From Symsagittifera roscoffensis (Eukaryota > Xenacoelomorpha > Acoela > Convolutidae), in NCBI RefSeq assembly GCF_963678635.1, contig NC_087062.1, positions 44,652,395 through 44,716,394 on the forward strand: 64,000 bases of DNA, given 5' to 3'. Under the pieces are notes generated by a model. The model searched no databases, had not been told where the DNA came from, and saw only the letters and a list, made by a program, of their open reading frames with translations. Below, piece after piece: positions 22,493 to 32,723 of the stretch; the first letter of the stretch is position 1, and every line of letters begins with the position of its first letter. Both the position numbers and the translations under genes were made by a program.

Positions 22493-23404
22493 TTTGGACA
22501 AGTGAACATTACCAGAACGCGTCATTTCCTTGAGAGATCTTGAGTCAGGCCGGATCAAGCCGCTTGTGGTGGATGTAGCTATACCAGGTCTCACGTCTAG
22601 CTCAATGTGAGTCAGTCAGGGAAGTGCGGGGACATCAATCCTCAAGGAAATAAAAAAGAAGTAACAGTCAAGGACTCCCGAGAGTCCTGCGCACGAAGCC
22701 GTTCCACTCATGTGGAGAGAACAACCAGGGAACAGTGTCATGATCTAGAATTATGAAAAGAACACTGACGGCAGATATCGTTGACATCGCAGGGCGATTG
22801 GACGGCGGTGCAGTGTGAGAGAAGGGATGCTTTCAACGATGCGAGCTGGGCGTAATGTTTCACGCAGCCCAGAATACCCGAGGGCACGGTCCACTTGATA
22901 ATAGGGGACAGTCTTTCAGAGTTCTGACAAGGATCAGGCGCACTGGCAAATGGGAATCTTGAGTTTCTCGGGCGCGGCAATGCCTAAAACGTTGGCCTCT
23001 CTGGAGATGCTGGAGATGAAGAAGTTACATACGGTCACCTTGATGATGGGAACCAACGAGGTCTCAAGGAAATTGGTGAGGTTGCCGGAGAAAGTCGGCT
23101 GTATTCTTGAGGAAGGGAGAATTTATCTGGACCTCACGGTGCTCACGATTTGCACAGTTCCTTACAAGATGATGCAAGACAGAAATGCGTTGAATGTGAA
23201 TGAGAGAGTGCGCCACATTAAGGATATAATACACCAGGAACAAAAGAAGAGCATTCTACCTTTGAGACTGTTGGATGTCACGTGGATGATGGAAACTTCC
23301 CTACCAGAGAGCTCATCCTCTGACGGGGATTTCGAAGAGAATGATATTTGGTCCGGTCAACTAATGGCCTGTCAAGGAATTAGGGAGGTCAGGCCTAATA
23401 ATTG
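22493..23404 (+). pseudogene. SGNH/GDSL hydrolase-like domain, frameshifted
   Basis: RVHLIIGDSLSEF (GDS at 22904-22912) is block I with the nucleophile Ser. A frameshift near 22925 follows, and the next frame gives ILSFSGAAMPKTLASLEM (block II Gly), LMMGTNEVSRK (block III GxN, 23045-23058), LTICTVPYKMM and ILPLRLLDV. The order and spacing match SGNH-hydrolase-type acyl esterases, some of which occur in retrotransposon proteins. The terminal DxxH block is not visible: the frame runs into an acidic segment and stops at 23403. Truncated starts of the same domain lie at 18284 and 20579 in the duplicated units. Confidence 0.6.
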
Positions 23405-26400
23405 AGCCGTCGAAGCACCGCAGGAGCAAATTTTACAATTAGAGTGGCGATTCCCGCAGAATTGAGAGCGGCGGAGAAGCCTCTTGAGTCGAAAAATACG
23501 GGACTCCCTGAGACTGCTTTTATGGGTGCACAATGGTCAGAGGATCCGCGATATTGAAAATCTTATGGAACCTCTCAGCTGGCCGAGGCGTTGCCAGCCT
23601 GCGATTGCTGAGAAACTGGAGCCGCGAGAGTGGTCAGTGTAACATGATCGGTATTCGATGGCACATCTCCGAAGTTGTTTTACCCAGAAACGTTGATATA
23701 CCTGCTGCCAGGGGCGGAAATCAACCAAATGCTGACTCTGGTTGTGGCAATGAAATTGGAAATGCCCTGTGAACCCAAGTTGCTGTTGTTCGCGGGGATG
23801 AACGATCATCTACATGCAGCAGGATTGCTCGAGCCCTTGAGAAGTGGAGAACCAGAAGAAGATCTTGGAGTTAATTCAGACGCTGTTTGTCTCAATGAAT
23901 AAAGTGCACGAGTTGGTGGCCTCTCGATTGAGGTCGAAAACGAAGTTGGTGTTTGCTTCATCGACTGGTTATTCAATTATGACACCCGCGATTTGTATAC
24001 GCGGTATTAGTCTTGATAGCGGAGGGCAGCGGATTGCGGATTGTTGATTGCAGCTCCTAATTGAGAACTCGGGCCAGTGAACTTGAGACTTCTAAAATCG
24101 GAGGTGGCAGCAGCAGGGGCAGACGTGTACTACGTCTTGAGAGGTTTATATGAGCTGGCTTGAGAGTTTCTATGAGCAGGTTTCTTTAATACTAATCGTG
24201 TTGTATAAGGTGCTTTGTCTTGAGATATCGAATCTAGCCAGTAAGCTAAAATTCAATCCTGAAATAGGAGATGACCATCCTGTGGTCGGCCACATGACCG
24301 CTAATCTGTGGTTTGGGAGCATTGAGCTCACGGTCATAAGCTCCAACAGTAGTGCAAGGGGACCCATCAATGATCGAAGAAACGTAGCGGAAGCGGAGAA
24401 ACAACTAGAGTCGATGGCATATCGCTTGAGTCAAGAAAGAGGGAGACGGCTCTTCCGGACACCGAGGATGGAGAACGTGACGGAAAAAAACAAAAGAGGC
24501 CGCAACTCCCTTAATAAAGAAAATCGTGGAGTTCTTGCAAGACCAACTCGAGCACTCCAAGATGAGGGGTTTGACGGCGGGCCCTCAGCAAACGGGACCA
24601 GCATCGCTGGTTTCTGGAGGGAGCATGCAAAGGGTGACCTGAGAACAAGAAGGTCATTTGAAATCTCAAGATTCTTTAGCCCATGCTGGGAGAAGAAATA
24701 CATGGACGAGATATTCTACGCAGGGAACACTATTGTTTTAAGCATTTGTGCAAAATCTCTTGAGCATGTCGATCAACATGTTGTTAGTTTTATATCTGGT
24801 GTATGTTTCCCAGATACTTGATCAAAATGGGTCCCGCCTTCATGTTCAGTAGGGATGTGGAAACCCTCACAATCGATGGATACTTCACATTGGTACTTCT
24901 GACACATTGGAATCCGGCGGTGTTCCACCGACTAATGAAAAACGAGTGTGGCAATGCGGTCGGATCCTCTAGGGATAATCAGAGGGCTGTGCGAAGTAGT
25001 GACCTCCATCTATGGACCTGCCTTAACTTATGCATTCCCAGACCCCCTTGTAACTGCACGCCGACACTCAGTAGTATTTGTGAGCTTGATTAGCATCCTG
25101 GACGGGACAGCGTTAAACTGGTGTAAGCAAGAGAACTTGAGAGCACAAATGAGCGAGGCAGTGCTATTTGGGAAGGCGAAGGATTCAGAGCTGATAGTGC
25201 TCAACTTTAGAGGCCAGCTGCAATGCAGGATGGGGGAAAAGCGACAGGGTCATATCAAGGACTACCTAAAGTTCTGGAACCTGAATCTTTTGGCGAAAAA
25301 TACTATAGAGATCTTGAGAATTCCAGCGTGGAAGAAAAGTTTCGACTTCTTGAAGAAAGAGCTCGAGACGATTCTGGAGCGGGATGTGTTACCAACCACC
25401 ATCTCACAAATTCCGACGGTGATGCGAATGACCCTGGAAAAAAAACATCCCGATGTTGGTTCCGTCGATACAGGCCCGAGAAGCTGCGGAACGGCAGCAG
25501 AAACTGTTCACACAAGTCTGGGCCTTCTTATTCATTGGGTACTCGGCGGCAGTATATTTTCATACGTTCGAGGTCGAGCTAAATTCATGGACCACCCAGG
25601 CCAAGAAGATGATGGGCTCGATAAGAAGATGAGGGGCTCGATAGTAAGACTGGCAAGAATGTCACATCACTCTTATCAGTTGCTTCTGAAGATGCTGGGA
25701 GCGGTGCCAGCACCCAAGGTGGAATACTTGAGTGACATCTGGGAAAAGAACTCTTGGGTTTGGAAATGGAGAACACTAGTGATTCCGAAAAGCAAAAAGC
25801 GACTGACAAGACGATCATCTACACACAAGCTGTCGATCAGAATGATGTGACGCACGCAAAAATGATGGAGTTCGAACCTTCGCTCGAGATCACGGGGGAG
25901 CTTAACCTCCGAAGCATCAATCTACTGCATGGAGAATACCCATGTCACTGTCGAGCACAGACGGTATGGTATCCAGAGCAGTCGAACCGCTGCTTGACAT
26001 GGGACATTGAAGAGAAGAGTTTCGGTCGACACGATTACCTGACCATCAACAAAAGGCAACCCTCTTCGTGGTGAGCTCGATGTTAGCGATTCGATGGATT
26101 GAAGAGAACATAACATAGTATCGGAAATCAAAGGCAACGACAGTATGCAGGATGACTTGAGTTGTTTGAGACTGCCTGTAAGGTATTCTCTGTACCCATG
26201 GAAGTGAGACATGTGTGGAGACCCATACGATGGCAGGAGACTTGAGTTGTTTGAGACTGCGTGCAAGGTATTTTCTGTACCCATGGAAGTGAGACATGTG
26301 TGGAGCCGCATACGACTCTTCTCATTGTTTCAAGCAACGCTGACCTCATGGCTATATGCTTTGACGAAGAACCACATGAAGAAGCATCGGAAGGAGTATC

Positions 26401-26795
26401 GCCAGTTCCTAGCTGAGATAGGGCCAGAAGCCTTCAAGAGACCGCTGCTCACTCATCGTAATGGGATAACCAAGGGATGGAAAAGGGTTTATAAAGTGTC
26501 TAGAGATAATACCATGGCAAGGGAGTTGATATTGGAGGACAACTTGGCGACGAATGTGAGCTTGAGCTTACATCGCTCCTTTTCCTTTTGTTTGAACAGG
26601 GAGCCCAAGACGAAGAAGTTATCAAGTCAACGGAGAATATTACAAGAGCCAAGAGAATGGATGCGGGCCTATGAACAATTGAAGGTATGGGAGAAGATCG
26701 TGATCAGTTCTGATGATGAGGAGGAATTGACGAGACAGATCACGGTTTCGAGCGCATCTGGACCCAGTACTTCAAAGACAGGGGTCAAAAAGTGA
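23405..26795 (+). pseudogene. Shrunken, broken homologue of the giant ORF
   Basis: Frame-shifting segments align in order to the protein at 1-7063. LLLFAGMNDHLHAAGLLE (23780) matches its GANDHLQSRGLL. LEISNLASKLKFNPEIGDDHP (24210) matches LELSNFARLLKLRPGVGDDH. IYGPALTYAFPD (25010) matches VYGPVMSFAFPD. IVRLARMSHHSYQLLLK (25640) matches CVRLARMSERSYDLLAK. HGEYPCHCRAQTVWYP (25929) matches HGEYPCHCLAQTLWYP. IGPEAFKRPLLTHRNGIT (26420) matches IGPGAYKRAFLTHRNAVT. The part equivalent to residues about 880-2000 is missing. The last frame (26211-26795) is the longest intact piece. This links the giant ORF to the gypsy pol upstream. Confidence 0.8.
26150..26312 (+). repeat. Tandem duplication of about 90 bp within the pseudogene
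   Basis: The run GACTTGAGTTGTTTGAGACTG ... ATGGAAGTGAGACATGTGTGGAG occurs twice in a row, near 26154-26220 and 26244-26305. It is a local duplication that further disrupts the frame. Confidence 0.85.
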
Positions 26796-26879
26796 GCAGG
26801 GTGCTCGCCGTGAAATCTTGAGACTTGAGTGGGGAATGAAACGGGGACTTGAGTGTGAACTTGGATGAAATCTCAGGGC

Positions 26880-27455
26880 ACGGAAAAGAAATTTTAACAT
26901 ATAGACTGTTGTTATCTAATACTATATATCTATTTATATATCAAAATTTGAATGACAATTTTCTGACTGGGCTGAACAAAATAAATTTTTGAAAAGTTAG
27001 CTTACAAAGTTGAAAACCAGGGTGCAGTTGGATGAAATGTTTGATTGCTGTTTAACTATAGAATGAAATATTTACATGGCTAGGAATTTTGGGGATGTAG
27101 ATAAGGTTGATCTGCTGCAATTTTCTGTAAATGACCACTGGTACTGTATCTGGAGGCACTCGATATTCTGGAGGCTCACTGAAATGACGACGACGAGCGA
27201 TCGGAACAACGATCTCCAGTCCGAGGAGTATGTGCCAGTCGGTCATATTTGGAAGTTTGACCTTGAGATTAAAGTTAAACCTTGACTTTGGGGACAAAAA
27301 TAATTTTTCAAAAGTTCGAATTGACCATGTTATTCGGGAAAATTGACAAAAATCACAGGAGTTTATTGCTATTCGCAATTTTACCAGAGTGTTCAATTCG
27401 AGTGGAGCTGTCTTGTTCCCGACAGAGTTCAGAAAGAAATCCATTTGTAGAGAAT

Positions 27456-27522
<67 letters not shown>

Positions 27523-27905
27523 GAGAACCTTGACTGGAAAGGTGGACAGCTGAAGCTGCCCAATGGTCCAGAGAACAAAACTACTTGAGCTAACCTATTT
27601 TATTTAAAACTTCTTCTAGATTTATCTTAGTTACGTTATTTACCTAAATTCAGAGTCGTGGCGGTATGATAGTACTGAACTTATTTTCTTGAGTGCATTT
27701 TGTGTGATTATGTTGAGTTTTAGGTTGATCCATCTGAAATGGATTAAAGGTCCGCTGTCTAATAAAACTAATGGTATACTAGTATACTAGAGCTTCTGAC
27801 CCTGTTTGTAAAGGCGTTCGCGTGCTTTAGGTATTTATAGAACTAGCCATGGGGGCGTTCTTATTTGTAGAGCGGGGGTGTATTTCTATAAAGGCCCTGT
27901 AAGAA
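26880..27905 (+). repeat. 3' LTR-like sequence of the second giant element
   Basis: It is non-coding and follows the last accessory frame. It shares blocks with 10355-10530 (direct) and 9100-10030 (inverted), and more weakly with 7.7-7.9 kb. A (GA)n microsatellite (about 27452-27521) has expanded inside it where the inverted copy has only a short purine-rich run. It ends around GGCCCTGTAA at 27911, where the Penelope-like units begin. Confidence 0.55.
27452..27521 (+). repeat. (GA)n microsatellite
   Basis: About 70 bases of GA repeats with a few AAA interruptions, inside the LTR-like region. Confidence 0.95.
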
Positions 27906-27993
27906 AAAAAGGCCCTGTAAAATTTCCGAGTGCTATGAAGATAACTTATTTGAATGAAATTTTATTGTACGAATTTTTAAAATCGAAATTAAA

Positions 27994-28699
27994 TTATGTT
28001 CTTATCGGAGTCCAGATGAACATTCTCAAAAACCTCTCGTGCTTTTGTTTGTTTGTTTGTATGCTCGCTCCCTCAATTTTGTTTAACAAATCTCGGCCAA
28101 TTTTTTTTCCAAGTTGACATATGAATTTCCAGGCGGATATCAGAGCGCATTGGTATGTTTTTTTTTGTGCTTTTGCTAAATCGTACAAACGAGTCGATTG
28201 ACTACCTGTTGATTTCAATTTACTGCCTTTTTTCAGACTCGACAGCTCTCTGTAAAGGTCTCTCTCATTTTTCACAACCATCGAATTATCAGCGTTGTTC
28301 GCTTTTTTAAGTTCGTTTAATTGTGAAAGCTCTAGCATTTTGGCTTTGTATTGGTGTTTTTTCATGATAAAAACACCAATACACACCTTTATCGCCTTTA
28401 TCGCTTGCTACTGCAAAAAGAGCGTTGTATTTGAGAATCTTCTAGCTTTTTTGAAATCAATATCAGAATCTGTATGTTTTACGCGCTTTGAATGAACTCT
28501 ACGCCAAATCAATGAACTCTAAAACTAAAAATGACCTGTCACATTCTTTACTTAACGGTCCGCTTGTCTTTCTGAGAATTTTTTGTTTTTGTATTTGTGG
28601 ATTTCTTTCACTGTGCTTGTGTTCCTTCTGTTTACATTTATAATAATTTGAAAGGCGGACGACGGCCAACTTTTTTATATCCCACCGCTTATATACCAC
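27994..28699 (-). pseudogene. Penelope-type RT N-terminal half (unit 1)
   Basis: Frames at 28499-28699 and 27994-28386 (minus) repeat the N-terminal half of the element, including NERDLYRELSSLKK and STRLYDLAKAQKK. The RT half that should follow is lost at the unit boundary (27921), where LTR-like sequence begins. Confidence 0.5.
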
Positions 28700-29456
28700 T
28701 CTAGCTTTCCATAACTTGTCTCTTATGCTCTTCTTATCAATCCTAGCCTTTTTAATTTCAGTTATGAGTAGTTTTAGCTGAAAATAATAAACCGCTTGCT
28801 AAAAAAACGTGTTCAGGCACCCAGAAATGCGAAAAAATTAGTATTATTGTTTCAGAGGCCTTTGTTCAGACTATAAGTCTATGAAATCAATCATTTAGTA
28901 TAAGACATACTTAAGGTTGTCCAGCCTAGTTTCTACCAAAAGTTACTCTTATCCTTCATCGTCAAAAAGGGGGGAGGAGAGAATTGTTGAGTTCATGCTT
29001 TGCAGGCCACGAGGATTGAACAACCCCATATGGTTATTGTGGTATTCAACAGCTGATCATTTTTACAATCTCAGCCCCCTCTCAAAGACCTATTGTGAAA
29101 GGCCCTCTCCAACCATGTTCCTTTCCAGGAAATACTTTTGTATAAAAATTTGCGAATTGGCTCCGATCGAATGAGGTATAAAAGCACAAGAGATAGTGTC
29201 CCTGACCCTTGAGCCCATGGTTACAGGGCCTTTTTTTCTTAACCTCATATGTGAAATAAGTAGGCGACTGTTACATACCATTGAATTTCATTTACTTCCA
29301 TCGGTTTATTCCAAAACTAATTTCAAGACTTCTTCCAGTTGTTATGCAACCTTAGTCCAAATTGGAGTGCTTCTGCAAATTCAATGAACTGCGCCTTCTA
29401 ATGTGTTTTTCTTTTGAAGAGGAGCGCAACATCCGAGATTAAAAATTGTCTTTGTA
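28700..29456. repeat. Inter-gene part of Penelope-like unit, shared with 9.1-9.24 kb
   Basis: This is non-coding. The block around 29160-29280 (CACAAGAGATAGTGTCCCTG, CCATGGTTACAGGGCC, AGTAGGCGACTGTTAC) is the reverse complement of 9105-9240 and recurs at 31385-31505. It may be the untranslated or pseudo-LTR part of the unit. Confidence 0.55.
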
Positions 29457-30923
29457 TCAATTTTCTCGACAACATCCACAAATTACGTTTTTACGCGAGT
29501 CCACGTTAACATTGATGCCAAGAAAGGCTGAGCTGCCATTCTCATTAGCCTTTATTACATTAAACTGTAGATTACGAAGTAATTGATTTGCAATTTTTAT
29601 TAAATTTTCCGGATTTCCATTCAGTTTTTCCGATATATTTTCCATATATCTCAGAAAAGGTTCCAGTTCCTCCGAGATTTGGTCTATTTTTCAACTCAAG
29701 GTATGACGAGTAACACCAAAAAATTTAAGCTATAAGCCTGTATCAAAATCTTGATACTTACCACGTTTCTGATGGAACAAATATAGTCTAAGCGTGAATA
29801 ATCTGGATAAATGACAATTTTTTCTCCATGGTCTTGCAAAATATTGGATCTCCTTCCTAAAAAGTCGTTTGAATTCTTTCATTAACAAATTTGCCACAAT
29901 TATTGCAAGTGATGCTCGAATAGCCAAACCATCTTTCTGTTTCTACAACATATTATTGCATTTAAAGTAAACTTGCCCTACAGCTATTGCATGCAATGTC
30001 TGGAGAATTATTTTGCTCAAAAAAATTTCCGAGTGCTATGAAGATAACTTATTTGAATGAAATTTTATTGTACGAATTTTTAAAATCGAAATTAAATTAT
30101 GTTCTTATCGGAGTCCAGATGAACATTCTCAAAAACCTCTCGTGCTTTTGTTTGTTTGTTTGTATGCTCGCTCCCTCAATTTTGTTTAACAAATCTCGGC
30201 CAATTTTTTTTCCAAGTTGACATATGAATTTCCAGGCGGATATCAGAGCGCATTGGTATGTTTTTTTTGTGCTATTGCTAAACCGTACAAACGAGTCGAT
30301 TGACTACCTGTTGATTTCAATTTACTGCCTTTTTTCAGACTCGACAGCTTTCTGTAAAGGTCTCTCTCATTTTTCACAACCATCAAATTATCAGCGTTGT
30401 TCGCTTTTTTAAGTTCGTTTAATTGTGAAAGCTCTAGCATTTTGGCTTTGTATTGGTGTTTTTTCATGATAAAACACTCAACACCTTTATCGCTTGCTAC
30501 TGCAAAAAGAGTGTTGTATTTGAGAATCTTCTAGCTTTTTTGAAATCAATATCAGAATCTGTATGTTTTACGAGCTTTGAATGAGCTTTAGCTGCCATTT
30601 CAATATTGCAGAATGACTCCCTTGCTATCATTAGATTTTTCAGTTGGGAAAAAAATATATCCACATCTGCCAAAAAACTAAGCTCATTGAATTTATCCCA
30701 GGGATAAAATTTGTTGCACATACTTTGCCAAATCAATGAACTCTAAAACTAAAAATGACCTGTCACATTCTTTACTTAACGGTCCGCTTGTCTTTCTGAG
30801 AATTTTTTGTTTTTGTATTTGTGGATTTCTTTCACTGTGCTTGTGTTCCTTCTGTTTACATTTATAATAATTTGAAAGGCGGACGACGGCCAACTTTTTT
30901 ATATCCCACCGCTTATATACCAC
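29457..30923 (-). pseudogene. Penelope-type reverse transcriptase remnant (spans units 1 and 2)
   Basis: Read on the minus strand from 30923: a Lys-rich N-terminal part, then NERDLYRKLSSLKK and STRLYGLAIAQKK (like the 'P.lYGLPKiHK' block of Penelope RT), then the palm/finger block near 29927-30015. In the better-kept second copy that block reads YFKCNDMWYKQKDGLAI and IVANLLMKEFK, like 'f.fngk.Y.Q.dG.aMGs...An..M..fE'. Next come a NISEKLNGNPENLIKIANQL segment and SSAFLGINVNVD (like 'lpFLDv.v'). Stops and frameshifts interrupt it throughout, and I could not find an intact YxDD box. No GIY-YIG endonuclease is visible. The Penelope assignment is by motif only. Confidence 0.5.
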
Positions 30924-31682
30924 TCTAGCTTTCCATAACTTGTCTCTTATGCTCTTCTTGTCAATCCTAGCCTTTTTAATTTCAGTTATGAGTAGTTTTA
31001 GCTGAAAAAAATAAACCGCTTGCTAAAAAAAAACGTGTTCAGGCACCCAGAAATGCGAAAAAATTAGTATTATTGTTTCAGAGGCCTTTGTTCAGACTAT
31101 AAGTCTATGAAATCAATCATTTAGTATAAGACATACTTAAGGTTGTCCAGCCTAGTTTCTACCAAAAGTTACTCTTGTCCTTCATCGTAAAAAAGGTGGG
31201 AGGAGAGAATTGTTGAGTTCATGCTTTGCAGGCCACGAGGATTGAACAACCCCATATGGTTATTGTGGTATTCAACAGCTGATCATTTTTACAATCTCAG
31301 CCCCCTCTCAAAGACCTACTGTGAAAGGCCCTCTCCAACCATATTTTTTTCCAGGAAATACTTTTGTATAAAAATTTGCGAATTGGCTTTGATCGAATGA
31401 GGTATAAAAGCACAAGAGATAGTGTCCCTGACCCTTGAGCCCATGGTTACAGGGCCTTTTTTTATTAACCTCATATGTGAAATAAGTAGGCGACTGTTAC
31501 ACACCATTGAATTTCATTTACTTCCATCGGTTTATTCCAAAACTAATTTCAAGACTTCTTCCAATTGTTATGCAACCTTAGTCCAAATTGGAGTGCTTCT
31601 GCAAATTCAATGAACTGCGCCTTCTAATGTGTTTTTCTTTTGAAGAGGAGCGCAACTTCCGAGGTTAAAAATTGTCTTTGTA

Positions 31683-32246
31683 TCAGTTTTCTCGACAACA
31701 TCCACAAATTACGTTTTTACGCGAGTCCACGTTAACATTGATGCCAAGAAAGGCTGAGCTGCCATTCTCATTAGCCTTTATTACATTAAACTGTAGATTA
31801 CGAAGTAATTGATTTGCAATTTTTATTAAATTTTCCGGATTTCCATTCAGTTTTTCCGATATATTTTCCATATATCTCAGAAAAGGTTCCAGTTCCTCCG
31901 AGATTTGGTCTATTTTTCAACTCAAGGTATGACGAGTAACACCAAAAAATTTAAGCTATAAGCCTGTATCAAAATCTTGATACTTACCACGTTTCTGATG
32001 GAACAAATATAGTCTAATCGTGAATAATCTGGATAAAGGACAATTTTTTCTCCATGGTCTTGCAAAATATTGGATCTCCTTCCTAAAAAGTCGTTTGAAT
32101 TCTTTCATTAACAAATTTGCCACAATTATTGCAAGTGATGCTCGAATAGCCAAACCATCTTTCTGTTTATACCACATATCATTGCATTTAAAGTAAACTT
32201 GCCCTACAGCTATTGCATGCAATGTCTGGAGAATTATTTTGCTCAA
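31683..32246 (-). pseudogene. Penelope-type RT C-terminal half (unit 2)
   Basis: This is a second copy of the RT C-terminal half. The frame at 31956-32246 gives KDGLAIRASLAIIVANLLMKEF, and the frame at 31683-31871 gives SSAFLGINVNVD. It is nearly identical to the unit 1 copy but with a longer first frame. Its N-terminal half is missing because unit 3 is cut off at 32406. Confidence 0.5.
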
Positions 32247-32419
32247 AAAAATTTCCGAGTGCTATGAAGATAACTTATTTGAATGAAATTTTTTTGTACG
32301 AATTTTTAAAATCGAAATTAAATTATGTTCTTATCGGAGTCCAGATGAACATTCTCAAAAACCTCTCGTGCTTTTGTTTGTTTGTTTGTATGCTCGCTCC
32401 CTCAACAAGAAATAAGAAA

Positions 32420-32723
32420 CGTATTTTCGACTTTTGAGCTGCTTCGACATTGAAATCCCTAAACGAGCCACCATTGATTTCGAATTAGCGGTCAAAAATG
32501 CGTTCAATTCATTATCCAAAAATGTACAAATTCAATACTGTTATTTCCATTTGAGCCAAAGCGTCTGGCGTCACATTCAGACTACTGGAAACACAAACAA
32601 CTACAGACTAGATCTGGAATTCCGAGAGCATGTCCGAATGCTGCTGAGCTATAATTTAAAGTCAATTTATTTTCCAAAGTTGATATTGCGAAGCAATAAT
32701 TTTCAACAAATTTTTCTAAGTTG
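32420..32723 (+). pseudogene. MULE-type transposase fragment
   Basis: The frame contains KRATIDFELAVKNAF, QYCYFHLSQSVWRHIQTTG and NYRLDLEFREHVRMLL. This is the 'tDfE.A...a......gC.FHl.Qs.wr.iq..gl...Y..d..fr' core of Mutator-like transposases (MULE domain, often paired with a FLYWCH zinc finger). Only about 75 residues remain, joined on the left to the truncated third Penelope-like copy. No termini were found. Confidence 0.65.

Larger units (their letters stand above)
10355..27905 (+). mobile_element. Giant Ty3/gypsy-like retroelement, decayed, with macro and SGNH modules
   Basis: Order along the plus strand: LTR-like fragment, gag with zinc knuckles, protease (DTGA), RT (YVDD), RNase H, integrase with H2C2-like and GPF/Y parts, accessory modules (macro domain, unknown ORF, coiled coil, SGNH), a shortened homologue of the giant ORF at 1-7063, and an LTR-like sequence. 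The span is about 17.5 kb, of which about 4.6 kb is internal tandem duplication, while roughly 1,100 residues of the giant ORF are deleted. Every gene carries stops or frameshifts, so this copy is dead. LTR ends are approximate and no target-site duplication was identified. Confidence 0.65.
27921..32406 (-). mobile_element. Head-to-tail Penelope-like element copies (two units plus stub)
   Basis: AATTTCCGAGTGCTATGAAG recurs at 27921, 30024 and 32250, giving direct units of about 2,103 and 2,226 bp and a 157 bp third start. Copy 1 lacks about 150 bp present in copy 2 (30583-30735). The minus strand of each unit encodes RT-like segments. Tandem, partly overlapping copies are typical of Penelope-like elements. 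The array ends abruptly at 32406, where a MULE fragment begins. Confidence 0.55.
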
